Translations under genes and position numbers: made by a program | The notes under the pieces: generated by a model | Seen by the model: the letters and a program-made list of their open reading frames with translations, nothing else | What the model was told of the DNA's origin: nothing | Database searches by the model: none | In this document: positions 10,901-23,955 of the stretch, in pieces | How the letters are laid out: each line of letters opens with the position of its first letter | How positions within the stretch are numbered: the stretch's first letter is position 1 | Assembly: GCA_006937955.1 (NCBI GenBank) | Contig: SSNP01000005.1 | Location: 5,058,696-5,122,695, forward strand | Length of the DNA stretch: 64,000 nucleotides | Direction: 5' to 3' | DNA from: Pachypanchax playfairii | Lineage: Eukaryota > Chordata > Actinopteri > Cyprinodontiformes > Aplocheilidae

Positions 10901-13900
10901 CATCATAGGCATCTGTAGACGTCAACAGTGGAAAGAAAAACACATCCCTGTTCAGCCAAAGAATCTTAAGAGACAAAATCTGAATATTAAGTTCATTGTT
11001 GAAGGAATAATATTTTCTAGATATGCTTGAGACAAAAAAAGTATAGAAGTGGAGGATCAGTGGAAAATCCCCCACTTTGCTCAATTTTAGAGGTTAGGGA
11101 AACCTGAGCTTCAAAATTGCAGAGAAAAGTAACAGAAATTCGGATTAATGTTTCCAAAATCCTAGGTAATTGTTGCATAAGATAAACTTCAACAAGAAAA
11201 ACTCGACTTATTGACTTGAAATGTTGAAAACTTTATTTTGATCATTTTTCTTCGCTGTTTCACGGAATGATTCTACAAAAGAAAAGCCAATTATGAACAC
11301 TGATGAAGTGAAAAACAAAATGAAACTAATCTACAGTCATTTTTTTAAAGTTGTCAGTACAAACTATAGCCATATCCTGAAAAACCAAACGAGTCAAGTG
11401 AGCCAAACAATATGGATATAATGACCACATGAAACCAAAATTGACTCAGACCCTTTAACATTTCAGAGACGATATTTATTGAGTGAAACCACAGTAATGG
11501 TTTAAAAAATAAACCCTTGGTTCCCGATTTTGGGTCTTTCATTTCCCCTATTTATTTGAACTGTGAGGGTCAACTACGTGTGTGACCACTAGAGTAAATT
11601 TGCTGTGACAAGATGCTGATTCAAGTTTCAGGTGGAGGCATGAAGATGAAGTATTTTATAGTGATTGGTGTGTATATGAAACAAAAAGTACAGAAAGGAG
11701 ATAAACAAAAAGTGCATCAAATGTACAATTTCTAAAATGTGTTCCTAAAAATTGATTAGTCCTATGCATGCACAGATTCCAAGTCATTAACATGCATTTG
11801 TCAGATTAAAGCCATTACACTGCTGAATTTTGGGAGGCAGGAAGCTGCAAATGAATGAATGACACAAAGCCAGAGCTGCGTCCAAAGCTAAGCAGATGGA
11901 CTGTCAGAAGGATGTCAGACGTTGGATGAAGAAAACTGCTCCAACTGCATTTTTCCTCCCTGAGCCACTTTTTGAAAATAGCTCTCTGGAGTGTCGTGTT
12001 ACAGTGGAGCACCACATCTCAGTGACACCATAACATTTGTTGCTGTTTATACTGGCAAGTAATGAGCATGAGAGGAACTTCATGAACATCGAGTAAAAAG
12101 ATGACTTGTGGTGTGATATGATGACTTAGAATTGCTGCCAAAGCCGTAAATATTTCTTCACAGAGAAACAGAGTAAGTTGTGCTTTTGAGAGAAACAAGA
12201 TATATGACAACGTGGAAAAAGAAGGATAAAGTAAGGGGGCAGACTTGGTGATAGCATACAAAACAAACCACCCAAGGCTGCAACTCTGCATCAGCTTTCA
12301 AAAGCTTTGGGTGGGTTTCATCTCACTGTTTATCTGTTATAAAACCGATGAAAACATAACATTATCATAAAATCATTATAGAATCATAAAAGCCACTTTA
12401 GAGCCAAAATGTTCTTTTTTCTGCTTGTTTTCCTGACAGATTGTAAATCAAAGACAGCCACAGGATGAAGAAACTAAAACCAGAAAATGATGGAGTGAAA
12501 CATTGTGAGAGATCAAACTAAAACCTGAGAAACCTTTAATGTTGTGGGAGAATTCTGCGCACACCCCACACTCTATGGAAGTCTCCACATGCCTCCATGC
12601 AGGCTTGAATTCACACAAGGGCATAATAACTCAATCATCATGCCCCCTGGCATGCCCTGAGATTTCCAATGAGTCTGGCAATTTGGAGAAGAATTCCCAG
12701 ATGTGCTTGCACTCAAAAGGAATGTTTATAAATTCATTTTCACACAGACAACATAAAAAATAATGTTTCAAATCCCTATGCAGTTACATTCAATATGTGT
12801 TTAATTTTTTGTAAATAATAAAAAAAGATCATGATAGTACTGTGTATACTTAGATGAATTTGTCTGAGTTAATGTGATGCTCCTCAAAACCTGCTTTCAT
12901 CACACAGAATCAAGTGATTGAATCAATTTTAGTCTCACCACAGCTGGAATTTTCTTTGTAAGATCTTTAGTCAAGGAGGATTTTTTTTTTTCCAAAATCT
13001 GCATCCATGTTTACAACTGTAGGATTGTCCCGTGTGGTTTGCCTTTACCGCTGCTGTAATTATTCCAACATGTCACTGAAGAGAAATTAGATTTGGGCTC
13101 AGGCTAGTGTCCATTTAGTCTATGCAGTTGAACGATTGTTTGAGGACAAAAACTGCAACTCAGCAACTAAACAAGAAAGAATGGAAAACAATTGGGTGAG
13201 TACTGTAAGAAAAAAATATGGAAGGAAAACTGCCAGAGTTTAGCACTTGGCTGCATTAGAGTGGCCAAAAATCTGCTTGTGCTTATTCACAAAATTTACT
13301 GACATTCAGTTCAAGGAATGGCTCACGCTTTCTTTAAATATAACTGAACATATAATTTGAAAATACAACAAAAAACCTGGCATTACCTTTTTTAAATCAC
13401 ATTTTTTCATGTGTCCTTTAATGAGTATAAATACATTTTTATCTGAGGTTACAATGTCCAATTTCTTCTTTTTTTTTCATACAATTTTGTTCTTAATTAT
13501 GTGAAGGAATCAGCCAGGACACTTCATGCATTGCTTTACTTGCAAAAATAAAATAATAATAATAATAAAGACATTGGAAAAAGCAAAATGAGTTATTTTT
13601 CTTGCAAATTTCTGCTTCTTTCCACTTTATTTTCCTGCTGCCAACAGCTACAAACACGATGGGAATTCTGATGAAAAAATACATATGGATAAACAACCCA
13701 GCAATTTGTGTTTTTGTTAATGTGATTAATGCAAACACTCCAAGGACAACGGTGTCTTACACAATATACGACAGAGAAGGTGGTTCTTAAAAGAATGAAC
13801 ATTTTCAGTTGAAACAGGATGTAAATACTAATTTAACATTGTCTTCATAGCATCAAATGGGTATTTTTAGCACTTTTTCTATTCCTTCTTTTGGCTTCTA

Positions 13901-15384
13901 TCTTCACTTAGAAGGAAAATCAAGTCCACTCTAGTTGGAAAGATGCCTGTCAGTTTCACTCATGCCTGATGAATGGTATGCAGACACGAATCCAGTACAA
14001 GTCACTTTCTATCACTGTGGCTGCACTTGCCCTATTTTACCCCCAAATGGAAATATTCAGGCACAGACGTGTGTGTGTGTGTGCTGCTCAGAGTCAAAGA
14101 AATGAATTCAGACTCGGTGGGTTCTCTTAGCAGGACCTCTAAAGCTCATCAATACTGGATAATAGACTGTAAAAAATATATAACTGTAGCAATCAAGACA
14201 TCGGTTTTCAACCTCAAATCTAAAAGTCTGAAGGAATAAAGCATGAAGTTTTACCAAGGAGGCAGAAAGCTTGGCAAATGTTAACCATGTGCATGACAAC
14301 AATTAAATAAAAACAAAATCATAATTAAAATAGATCTTTTTTATTTTAATGTGGAATGTGTAAATGCATGTTTACCCATGATTTGACCAAATGTCCTGTT
14401 CAGAATCTAAAATTGTGGGAAATAAATGATAGAATAAATGTAACAAGCTGCTAAAAAATGTCAGTCAGTTTTATTTTGCAAGTTAAATGTCAGAAAAGTC
14501 TGAATGAACATTAATGTAGGAAATTACTCTTGTTCCAGTTTGATCAACTTGCTTGTTGCTATGAAAATGTTCAGTATCCACAGATACATTGAAGAGTTAT
14601 TCACAATTTTAATTGAGAAAAAATAATGTTTTGTGTTTCCATTGTGTTGTGTGAAATCTGTTAGCAAGACCCTAAAAATAATATGTGTATTACAGTTACT
14701 GGACTATTACTAATGTTTCTGCTACTAGCTGGGAAAATTAAATTACATGTACATCTAATTTGAATCCACTTACATCCTGGTTTTATCTGCTTCTTAACAA
14801 GAAACTTTATATGAAAATTAAGACTACCTGTACAAATGTAACCATTTCCAAAATGTACAATTATTTCAGTCATTTATACTGTATAAGCATCTTTACCACC
14901 TTGCTGCTTTTTGACGAATGTGTTTACATCATGTAAGGTTCTGACTGCCCGTTTCCCTATCCGTACCAGAGGAGGTACTCAGTATCCTCATGTGAGAAGC
15001 AGGTGGGTGAGGGCAGGGGGCACAAGCTGAGCCCACCAGGCTCAATCTATCACGCAGTGACAGGAGCCATTAGAGCATGGAGGAGCATCTGTGGAGCCCC
15101 AGGTAAAAATGTATGAGGTGGGCTGAGTTCCCTTTTACTTCATCTAATACCCAGCGAGGGTATGTTTAGATGTCACATTTTATATGCAGACTTTGATTCT
15201 CACATATATGCATACATAATGGCATGTAAACATCCACTGTACATGTACACGTGTGTAGGAACCTCCTAACTCACATCTGCCATTTCCATAAATTCCATCT
15301 CTGACATTCTTGAGGTCAAAACTGCTGGTCAAACCAGATTCACAGCACCTGAGACCTCAGCCCACGTAAACTGTCAGCTCAGAC

Positions 15385-15410
15385 TCACACACACACACAT
15401 ACACACACAC
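15385..15410. repeat. CA dinucleotide microsatellite
   Basis: About 13 CA units with one interruption (CATAC). Such arrays are commonly length-polymorphic. Confidence 0.9.
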
Positions 15411-15739
15411 CTTGAGCAGTGACCTTGAACTAACAGGAGAAGTGTGAACAGAAAAACAGAAGGTGAGAAAAGAAAAAATGTGTTTGCTTGACATTCACTA
15501 AGGGCCAGCTGGTTCTCATCCCAGATTCAGAAATTCCTTTCCTGTTGGCATGTCACACGTTGGATGGACACAAAAAAAATCATGGAGAAAATTGCTTTAA
15601 TATCTGTGGAGAAATATTTGAGGCCTTTTGTGATTGGAGGGTACTGATGAATGCAACACACACTGATATAACATCACCTAGAGAAATCTTCTCCATCCAG
15701 TTTACACTTTCAAAGCATTAGGACAAATTAGGACATGAG

Positions 15740-15796
15740 CAAATTTCTTGTATTGTGCAAATGATACTTGGCAATAAACCAGTTCTGATTCTGATT
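15740..15796 (+). mobile_element. 3' tail of a non-LTR retrotransposon (copy 1)
   Basis: The sequence TTGTATTGTGCAAATGATAC followed by TTGGCAATAAACCAGTTCTG and a short repeated ATTCTG tail is typical of 3' ends of L2/CR1/Rex-like LINEs in teleosts, which end in short tandem repeats. A near-identical copy is present at 40047-40100 in the same orientation. Only the tail is recognisable; no reverse transcriptase remnant was seen upstream, as expected for 5'-truncated insertions. Confidence 0.6.
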
Positions 15797-16414
15797 AGAT
15801 GTCACTAATACATTTTCAAAAGATTGCTTTTAGCACTGTCATATAAGAAGAATCAGCCCTACAGGGAGTTAGGACCATGCTTAAATCTCCAAAGCCTAAA
15901 AAAATCACAAACATTTTCTTTTGTCTAGTTAATAATATGAACACATGTGTAACATTACATGTCCATGGCAACTCAAAGGTAGAAACTGCTTAAAACTAAA
16001 GGATTATGAAACATTACAGGAAGTCAATAGTAAGTATGTTTACACATATGGCCAAACATGCATTGTTTTTCTTATTGAGGAGCTCAGGACAATTTCCCTG
16101 TCTTTAATTTGTATTTTGCTGCAAAACAAAGGCAACACTGAGTTCTGTGTGCAAACAATTTACTGCATTATGTTTATGGAGTAAACATTGTCTGATTACA
16201 TCAAATAGAATTCCTCCCAGAACTGAATGTGGAGCAATAATTGCATTTTACTATCTCTTATTCAAAATGAGCCTATTAACTAAATCTTCCTAGGAAACTG
16301 GCTCATAAAAAGTATGTTTTTTTCCACATAAACTGTGGTTAAGCCATACATGCATCTCTGCCAATTATGCAACACTCAAATGCAATCAAATGGTCTCAAC
16401 AAGATGTGTATAAG

Positions 16415-16415
16415 N
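16415..16415. other. Ambiguous base (n)
   Basis: The only undetermined base noticed in the window. It lies in intron sequence and affects no coding call. Confidence 0.95.
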
Positions 16416-16896
16416 ATATAGCAACACATGGCTGCAATGGATTTAATCAGGCGCAAAGCAACTGGAGAATATCAGCACTGTAAAGGTCAGTCTGAGTAAA
16501 CAGTTTAATGACAGTTCTTTTGTTTTCCCCCACTTTTCAACACGGCACATAACTTTGAAAGAGCTAATTAGAACACATTGTAAACTGAAGCCTTGTGCTG
16601 GCTCCAATTATCAACAGTGAAGGAGCTGCTGGTTTCAACACTAAACAGACTGTGTAAAAAACCTGAATTGAAGGGGGATGGAGGTTGTTTCAGGTCATAA
16701 GAAATAAACTCTAAATTAATGTGGAATTATTATCTAAAATCTGTTTAAGCATGACATGGTTTAGAAAAATGAAGCGGCCACTGATACGAAAGCAGCCGTA
16801 CCTTTTTTAAAAATTCTGATGGTCTGAAATTGACTGCGCATGCATCAATTTCCATAAATATCTGGTAGTGGTTGCGCATGTGCATAACATTTGAAA

Positions 16897-17217
16897 ATGG
16901 CAGTGGATTGTTTACTTACAAAAAGAACCAAGTTTGAGAGTTTTGATAGTGTATATAAGGCTGTCCAAGAATATCAGTGTAGAAGAAGAGACTCTAGAAC
17001 CAATGATGTTTACTCAAAACATGTCCCTGGGAGAAATATCCTGGAAACAACCAACCAAGCCTTACAGTTTGCTGAGGGTTGATTTCTGCTGCATCCATGG
17101 AGGCAACAACAGTATTTAAAAGTTTCAAAATACCCATACATATGGAACATGTTTCAAATGCCAGACCAATAATATTCCATCTATCTGTACAGAACAAGTT
17201 CCGGACCAAAAATCAAT
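16897..17217 (+). pseudogene. Degenerate ZSWIM1/3-like (SWIM zinc-finger protein) N-terminal remnant
   Basis: Frame 1 from the ATG at 16897 reads MAVDCLLTKRTKFESFDSVY then KAVQEYQCRRRDSRTND. A second frame then gives TKPYSLLRVDFCCIHGGN near 17048-17110, and a third gives IIFHLSVQNKFRTKNQ near 17169-17216. Together, in order, these resemble the N-terminal region of ZSWIM3-like proteins of fishes: a 'T-F-SFDE' start, a 'RDSRT' block, a '(Y/F)CCIHGG' block, and a Cys-containing strand. At least two frame changes and a stop near 17117 break it. It lies on the strand opposite to tmtc2, inside intron 2. Similarity is judged from memory and is moderate. Alternatives are a MULE-type transposon fragment or chance. 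Two NRF1-like motifs precede the ATG. Confidence 0.4.
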
Positions 17218-17323
17218 TAGTATGGGATTACCGTCTGCCGTGTCAATACCACAAGACAAACAGGTATGGAGATTAATGCTGGATAAAAGCAAAAGTCATG
17301 TATAAGTTTGTTGTTATCTTGCT

Positions 17324-17358
17324 AACAAACAAACAAAGAAACAAACAAACCAACCAAA
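17324..17358. repeat. Imperfect AAAC tetranucleotide repeat
   Basis: AACAAACAAACAAAG-type units with interruptions (AAAG, CAACC). Simple repeat in intron 2. Confidence 0.8.
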
Positions 17359-17934
17359 ATAATTAAAGATTTGGCAGAAGTAATAATACATGAACCACAT
17401 GTTCTGCACATGCTTTCTGTGTGATTTTGGACTATTTTCAAGTGGTCAAATGTGACTAACGTGATCAGTTGTGTGTGAAAGAGGACAAGTCAGAGAACTG
17501 GTCTGATAAAAAACCCAGACATTCCTCTCCAGGTCCTGCTGGGAGATCTCAAGGTGTTCCCAGGCCAGAGGGGAAACACAGAACCCTATTTAAATCTTTT
17601 TGGGGACTTGCTATTTCCTGTCAAATGTTTTTCTTCTTTTTTTATTTTACACAATGCCAAATTTTATTATTTGAAAACATTTATAATAGAAAAAATAAAT
17701 AAATAAACTGACTTTGGGGGGGAAAACAGCCTGAAAAAACAAACAAACAAGATTTTTATGGAAGCCCAGACATCCTGTAGAGGAAGCCAATTATTGTCTC
17801 CATAAACTGACTCTTAATCTCAGGAACAATTAAACTGAAGGAAAGAAATCACATTCTTTTAATGTCAGATTTGAAACAAAAAAAAACACCTTTGCAGTAA
17901 AAATATTAATTCACCTAAACAAAATATGAAGAAT

Positions 17935-17951
17935 AAAAAAAAAAAAAAAAA
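17935..17951. repeat. A17 homopolymer
   Basis: Seventeen consecutive A in an A-rich stretch. No retroelement body was recognised upstream of it. Confidence 0.85.
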
Positions 17952-20900
17952 GTCTCACTCAATCCTAAAAGAAAATCGAACACTTTTGAAGTCTGTTTTA
18001 ATGTATCGCTATTTGTAGCAAGGACTTGTCTTTTTGCTAGACACACAAAGCATAAAAATATCAATACATTTTCACTTGCCACTGATTTGCATACAAAGCC
18101 TGCAGTAGAAAACTCTGGATGAATGAGTTATGAACCAGTGTTACAAACACTGCCTGAACACAGAAGCCCTAATGACACAAAGGGAGATTTGCAGTGGATA
18201 TAAAACTACTGTAATTGACTGTGTGCCACAATCAGATAAGCAGGCTCACTTAATCATTTCCAACATTAAATGTGAAACGGCTTGAGCTGAGTGGAAGCCT
18301 CAGCGATAAAATACAAGGCTGGTCCATTAACAGCATGCCAGTCAAACAACATGCGTTCTACTAAATTCAACCAGAGGATGGACTTTATCTGCTAAAATAT
18401 GGAAAAGGGAAGGACAGAGTGACACTTTGTCTTTCACACTCCCGTGCCTAATTTTCTTTTTTATACGCAGAACATTATCAGATGTTTGAGCTGATGGATC
18501 TTTTACTGTATCTATGTTAACGGCAATTATTTTTTCCACGTTATACAGCTGAATGCACATCTGGGTAGTTTCAGCTACAGACAATCAAATGAGAATCCAG
18601 ATATATTGTGCAGTTATGGAATGTTTGCTATTTTGGAAATGCAATAAGTCCCAGAAGACAGACAAACACATAATTACAGGGCATGCTTTCGATTTCAGAT
18701 TGACAAATTCTTTGGAATGAAATCTGTCGAGTTAGCATGACCAAAGTTCTGACAATTCCATCTGTGATGTATTTTAAATGGTCTGAAGCGTGAATAAATA
18801 ACACGCTATGATAATGGCAGTTGTCAACTATAGTTGCATGTTAGGAGAATAAATACACGCATGGCAAATTAACTTCCAGAAAAACATGCTGCTTTGCAGT
18901 TTTCCCTTATGGTAGTTAGAATATTCAAAGTGCATTTCAGCCCACACATTGCTTTATTTGTCAGTTTAATACAAAACAACCCAACGTAAGTGAGCTCAAT
19001 TTAGACTCAAATGTTTGTGACTTAAATTGTTGGGCATAATGATATGTTTAGTGTGTGTGTACAACACTGAGACAGACTGGTTGGGTGCAGTGTGTAATTT
19101 CATGCACCCTAAATTGGGAAAATCCAATCTTGGCACACACTGTTGATACTTTGGTGTCAACAGATCATTAAAATGGAAACGACAAACAAAAGACAAAACT
19201 ATGATAGACGATATCGTTCAAAAGTTTTTGTTAAGCAACCCCTAAAAAAAGCTGTTTTATGAGAAAAATTTCCAATTCCACCATAAACCCTTTGTGTTTG
19301 GATTTCTGTGGGAACAATCCGATTGTGGCGCTACATACAATTTGACAAGAGTTAATTTGGGTAAAACAAAATATTTGTAACTTTAGCTGTTTATTAAAAC
19401 AAATTCAAGCTGTAGAAAATTATTGTGAATTTAACATTCTACTTTAATTACAGGCATTCGTCAAAACTGGTAGACAGAATTCAGCTGTTTGAAGAACGGG
19501 ATTTTTTTTTCCTTTTCAAAGTAAATAGTGATTTTGAATTTTAGGTGCAACAGCTGGACAATTGTTTCTTCATTTAAAATCTGACCTATTGAAAATCAAG
19601 GCTCAACAAATTGATGAAATGTCAACACACTCTGCCGTAGAGCTTGCTTTGGAAAAAAAAATTGTAACTGGCTTCCAGCTGCTTTTTCCAAAGACAATTG
19701 CATCAGCAGGGAGTGTGAACTTTCAATCAAGGAGCTGGAAAACAGTCAGCTTTGAGGCGTCATTTCTTTCAGCCCTTTTGGCCTTGTTGGCTTAAAGTCT
19801 GCCCGACATGCAGAAGGGAGTTTTCTCCCGATGCCAAGAGATGGGCCATATGGAGGAGGACAAGATTGCTTAAATCATGAGGGGGCAAACATGGTGAGAA
19901 TGTCAGTAGAGCCTTTCACTTTTCATCACTACACTACACCGAGCACTAAAAGATACAGGTTAGATTTGATCTACTTGAACTGTTATTTTTGTTTTCTTGT
20001 TTTCCATCCTTTCTCAGATTTTACATCTCTTTTAAACCCCGACCTTTCCTGTTGTGCTGCTTCAGCGCCCCTCTGTCTGATTTGTTCATACATCTTGTTG
20101 GATTTGTTATGATAGGAAGAGTTGTGCATGGCACACTGACAAGGAAACAGTAAACCCCTCTGACAAATGCTGTTGGGAAAACGTCTACTGAACGACCAGG
20201 TGCTCCAGTAACAAGATACAAAAAAATGGCCATCACTACCTGTCATTTCAGCCATTTTTTAGGATTTCATTCTTCTTCTTTTACTTCTTTTTGTGCATGT
20301 GCAAGAATGAAAGTACACAAAGAAAAAAACTAGAATCATAAATCCAATTACAGAAATATGGAAATGAGTTGTTGTGGAGCTGAACAAAAACTACTGACAT
20401 TATAATTCTGATCATTGACTATAATGAGTTTTATTTGAGTTTAGTTACATTTATCTCTCATCTTGCTCTTGTTATTGTGGTTTTGCAGTAATGTGTATGA
20501 TTATTAGTGACGGAATTACATCAGGGACAGTCTGGTAAGTTAGACAGTGCAGTGTTATAAGAGACATTTTAAAGTATTCTTCACATATAGTTTCAATTAT
20601 TTTTTATTAAAAAATGATTAACAAAAAAGATCTTAAAGGGTTCTTGCCTATAAAATATCCCCTTTTTGAACGTGATACACCACATACAAATGCTTTCTGT
20701 TGCCAGCCATATTTAACACTTCATGTTCTGTGGGTTTGCAGCTGCATCTAGTTCTGAGTGGTTTTTAAGGCTGTGTTGCATGTTTTGCTTTTTGAGGTCT
20801 GTTTTCAAACGTTTTAATGATGTATGAGACTGCGAAGGCCGTAGTAAACCTTCATCTTGACCCTTTTGAAGTAAATCTAATGAGAATATTGAGGAAGTTT

Positions 20901-21405
20901 CAGGATCAATATCATATTTTCAAAGCTATAACATTTTATTCTTCAGCTGTAATAGAAATTGTGATGTTTGCTTCCACAAATAATTTTTATTTAATGATAG
21001 AACATCTTGATTTTTTTGTGTTTTCCATGGAATAGGTTCAAATACAATCTCCAAGAGTTTAACAGTCTCAGAATTATTATTTTTTTTTTATGAAGTTATG
21101 TCCCTTATTTCTCCATTCCTCACTTTATAATCCAAAGAGTTCTGAAACTGTAATAAAAAAGAGAAACATGATCTTGATTTTATGGGCAATAAACTGATAC
21201 TCAGAATGAAATTCATCCCAGATTAACCATCAGAAGATGTATTTTGAATTTGGGTGTCTATTAAACATTAAAAGCCTTTGGTTTACTTATACAATCCAGT
21301 GTCTTTTTCCACCCAGCATGTGTTCTAACTAACAGAAAACTCCACAATCAGGCTTAAAGGACACAGTAATGAAAAGCAATAAAAAACAAAAAATAGAGAT
21401 TTTAC

Positions 21406-21982
21406 CTTGTAGAGGAACACAATGACCTGTCGCAGTTTGAACCGGTGGAAAACGCAGATGTCGTACAGTGCTGACACAGCCAGAACGGTCACACCCAGCT
21501 CCTTCCACAGCATACTGCAAGCAGCACAGCCCAAGCTACTCAGGAACCATGCAGAAAGCCGCAAGGTCCCAGCATGGCCCCGCAGCCTACAGTGATGGAT
21601 GTAACAGAGCAAGGACAGCAAGAAGAACAGGGCAGCGCCTTCATCAGCCCGTCCGACAACGCCCGCCACTGCCTCGGTGTGGATAGGGTGAGAAGCAAAT
21701 ATCAGGCCTGCTAGCAGACTCCACAATCCTCCTCCAAGCAAAAGGCGAGCCAGAGAGGTAAACAGGATGGTCACTGCACCATGGAGGGCCACATTAACCA
21801 GGTGGTAACCCCAGGGCTCCAGCCCACCCACAGCATAGTTAAGGCGGAAGGAGAGGGTGCAGAGGGGTCGGTAAGACTTATGGCTGCCACTGTGTGTGAG
21901 TACAGTGCCCCAGAAGTCATCGTAAAAGATGTTTGCCCAGGGGGTCTCTGGTAGAAGGTCCTGATTGGTCTTGATTGCACGG
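21406..21982 (-). CDS. tmtc2: tmtc2 exon 2: residues 28-220, N-terminal membrane domain
   Basis: The acceptor is a pyrimidine-rich tract ending cag at 21985-21983. The first base completes Ser28, followed by RAIKTNQDLLPETPW. The 577-nt exon ends after Tyr219-Lys220 in phase 0, with donor AAG|GTAAAA at 21405-21404. Conserved blocks seen: the luminal loop with FYDDFWG (47-53) and SHKSYRPLCTLSFRLN (61-76), the HPIHTEAVAGVVGRAD block (126-141), and a CSMLWKELGVTVLAVSALYD block (183-202). Hydrophobic stretches near 87-110, 143-157 and 190-206 fit membrane helices. The HPIHTEA and KE motifs recur across the TMTC family. The reading frame stays open beyond the donor into intron 2 (to about 21325), but those residues are intronic and no longer match TMTC2. 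Confidence 0.96.
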
Positions 21983-23745
21983 CTGTAAAAAGATAAACAG
22001 AGATGAGAAAAAAATACATGTGTTGAAAGTATTTATTTTTAAAAGCTTCTTGTCATCTGATCTAGTGTTCATAGTATATTACATATTAGTTGATAATGTA
22101 TGATACCTATGGGGAGGATGCATCACCATTGTTCAACTGTGCAATCTGTGCAGAAAATATGAGTAACTTTGAAATTAGTTTCACCCAGAATGATTGGTCA
22201 TATGGTATTTACAAGCTGAAAATATGAGGACAAGCTTTAAATTTTAGGAAGCGTAGCTAATGAAGACACAACTGCTAGCAGCTGTGAGCTTCCGAATTTG
22301 GAGAGAGCACTACACCTAAAGTAAGTAATGCACATACACAAGGTAAGTAAGTGTAGAAAGGAATCAAATTGTTCAGGAAAAATGTGGCCTTATTAGACAA
22401 ACTTGTTTGGTCTGCTGAACAAAAGAAGGACCAGAAAAACAAAAACAAAAGATATGTCCATGTTTGAGGGTAATAAAACACCAAACATGTTGTTTTACTT
22501 TATTTTATCACATATTGGCACAAGCCAAGGAAACATTTTGACTTTTCTTTTGTCAAAGATGAACCTGTTTGACCTAACTTAACATTGCTTCATCAGCCAC
22601 AAGCTGTGTGTGTCAATGAGTGGTGGGACAGGCGGCAGGGGTCAAAGAAGGAGGGAACGGAAGGTCTGTTTCTCTCTCCGGGAGTCCTTACAGAGATGCT
22701 GAAGGCTTTTCTGATCCTTTCTCCTCCACTACAAGGTCTCTGACAGAACAACATGCCTATGTTACTTTTCTTTGAGATGTTAGCGCCTAAAATTTGCTTA
22801 ATGAGCCCCCCCAAGAGAGGAGGTGGTGGCAGAAAGAGAGCAGAGGTGTTGAAATTGCAAGTGTGATAAATGATACATGACAAGCGATAACGAACCATGC
22901 GCACCAATTTGTAATTTGTCCACATGGTCGTCACAATTTACACGCATAATTAGCTCAAGGAAGGATTGGTGGAGAAAACACTTGAAACCTGAACACTTGT
23001 AAGAGGTTTGGTCTGGTGCAATGGGAGTTGCACTAGTCATTAAAACAGAAAATGAAATCTTCTGCAGAAGAGGTGAGTAGAAGTAGTTCCTTTTCATGAT
23101 GGATTAAACATATTATAAATGCTACCAGGCCCCAGGATGCTTCACAGAGCAGTGTAATAATCAGCACTATGATGAAAATTCTTTGAATCTCAGCACACAA
23201 TTGAATATCCACCATCTGTGGTCAGAATGATGAAATCTAACAAGCGGGGTAAGTCGACACTAGTTTGAATCAGCTCTTCATGACTCACAAATGCCTGTTT
23301 ATTTCTCTCCAGCACATTTGTCAACTTTACTCCAACCCAGGATGCTCACATAAGATGCATTATGCTTCAACAACCTCTCAAAGCCATTTTCGACACAAGT
23401 GTGTTCTTTTCCATTGCACAGTGAGGTGAAGTCAACGAGGCTAGATACATTATATATTGCTCCAAAACCACACCAGTTCCCTTTGGCAGCAAAGCTTAAA
23501 GAAAAGTCAATATGAGACACTCAAAATCTCTTTTGCACTAATAGTCTTGGCTTTATGAGCTGTCATGCACACTTGTCACCTCTTGGATTGTTTTTTTGCT
23601 AATATAGTATGTTGTAGATGAAAGTGAGAACCTAACAGACGGTGGTTAAAAAGTCAGTAACTGGGGAATGCATAAGCTTATTTTTCAGCAAATAAACGGG
23701 ATACAGTGGAACTAAAATGTTTGATAATCTATTGCAAATCATTAA

Positions 23746-23955
23746 TCCACTGTAGGTGTTCATCATCATCAACCCCGACTCCTCTACAAGCGAAGAGGCC
23801 AGCTGGAGCGGAAGATTGAGTTTCTGCTGCTGGACTCAATTTCTAAGCAGGAGTTGGCAGCAAGGAGGAACTCTCTGTGCACAGTGAGCCTTTTCCAGCC
23901 GGGAGCACATTCCTCCCCCAACAGCCACCCTGAACGCCAACTCCAACAAGAGTGA
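23746..23955 (+). other. Unidentified coding-like open segment, antisense to tmtc2
   Basis: This 69-codon stop-free stretch (TAA before it, TGA at 23953) has a balanced base composition in an AT-rich surround and GC-ending leucine codons. It reads ...RLLYKRRGQLERKIEFLLLD followed by SISKQELAARRNSLC, and has no internal Met start. An AG at 23754-23755 preceded by weak pyrimidines could act as an acceptor. I recognise no family. It may be a decayed exon, a transposon piece or a conserved noncoding element. Confidence 0.25.

Larger units (their letters stand above)
4978..21405 (-). other. tmtc2: tmtc2 intron 2
   Basis: A 16.4-kb AT-rich intron. It contains a non-LTR retrotransposon tail (15740-15796), a frameshifted ZSWIM-like remnant (16897-17217), and short simple repeats: an AAT run near 13552-13568, GT near 14069-14083, CA at 15385-15410, AAAC at 17324-17358 and an A run at 17935-17951. 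The block 14940-15110 is richer in GC than its surroundings. The many other open frames are short, mostly lack a plausible ATG, and match nothing I recognise. One ambiguous base (n) is at 16415. Confidence 0.85.
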
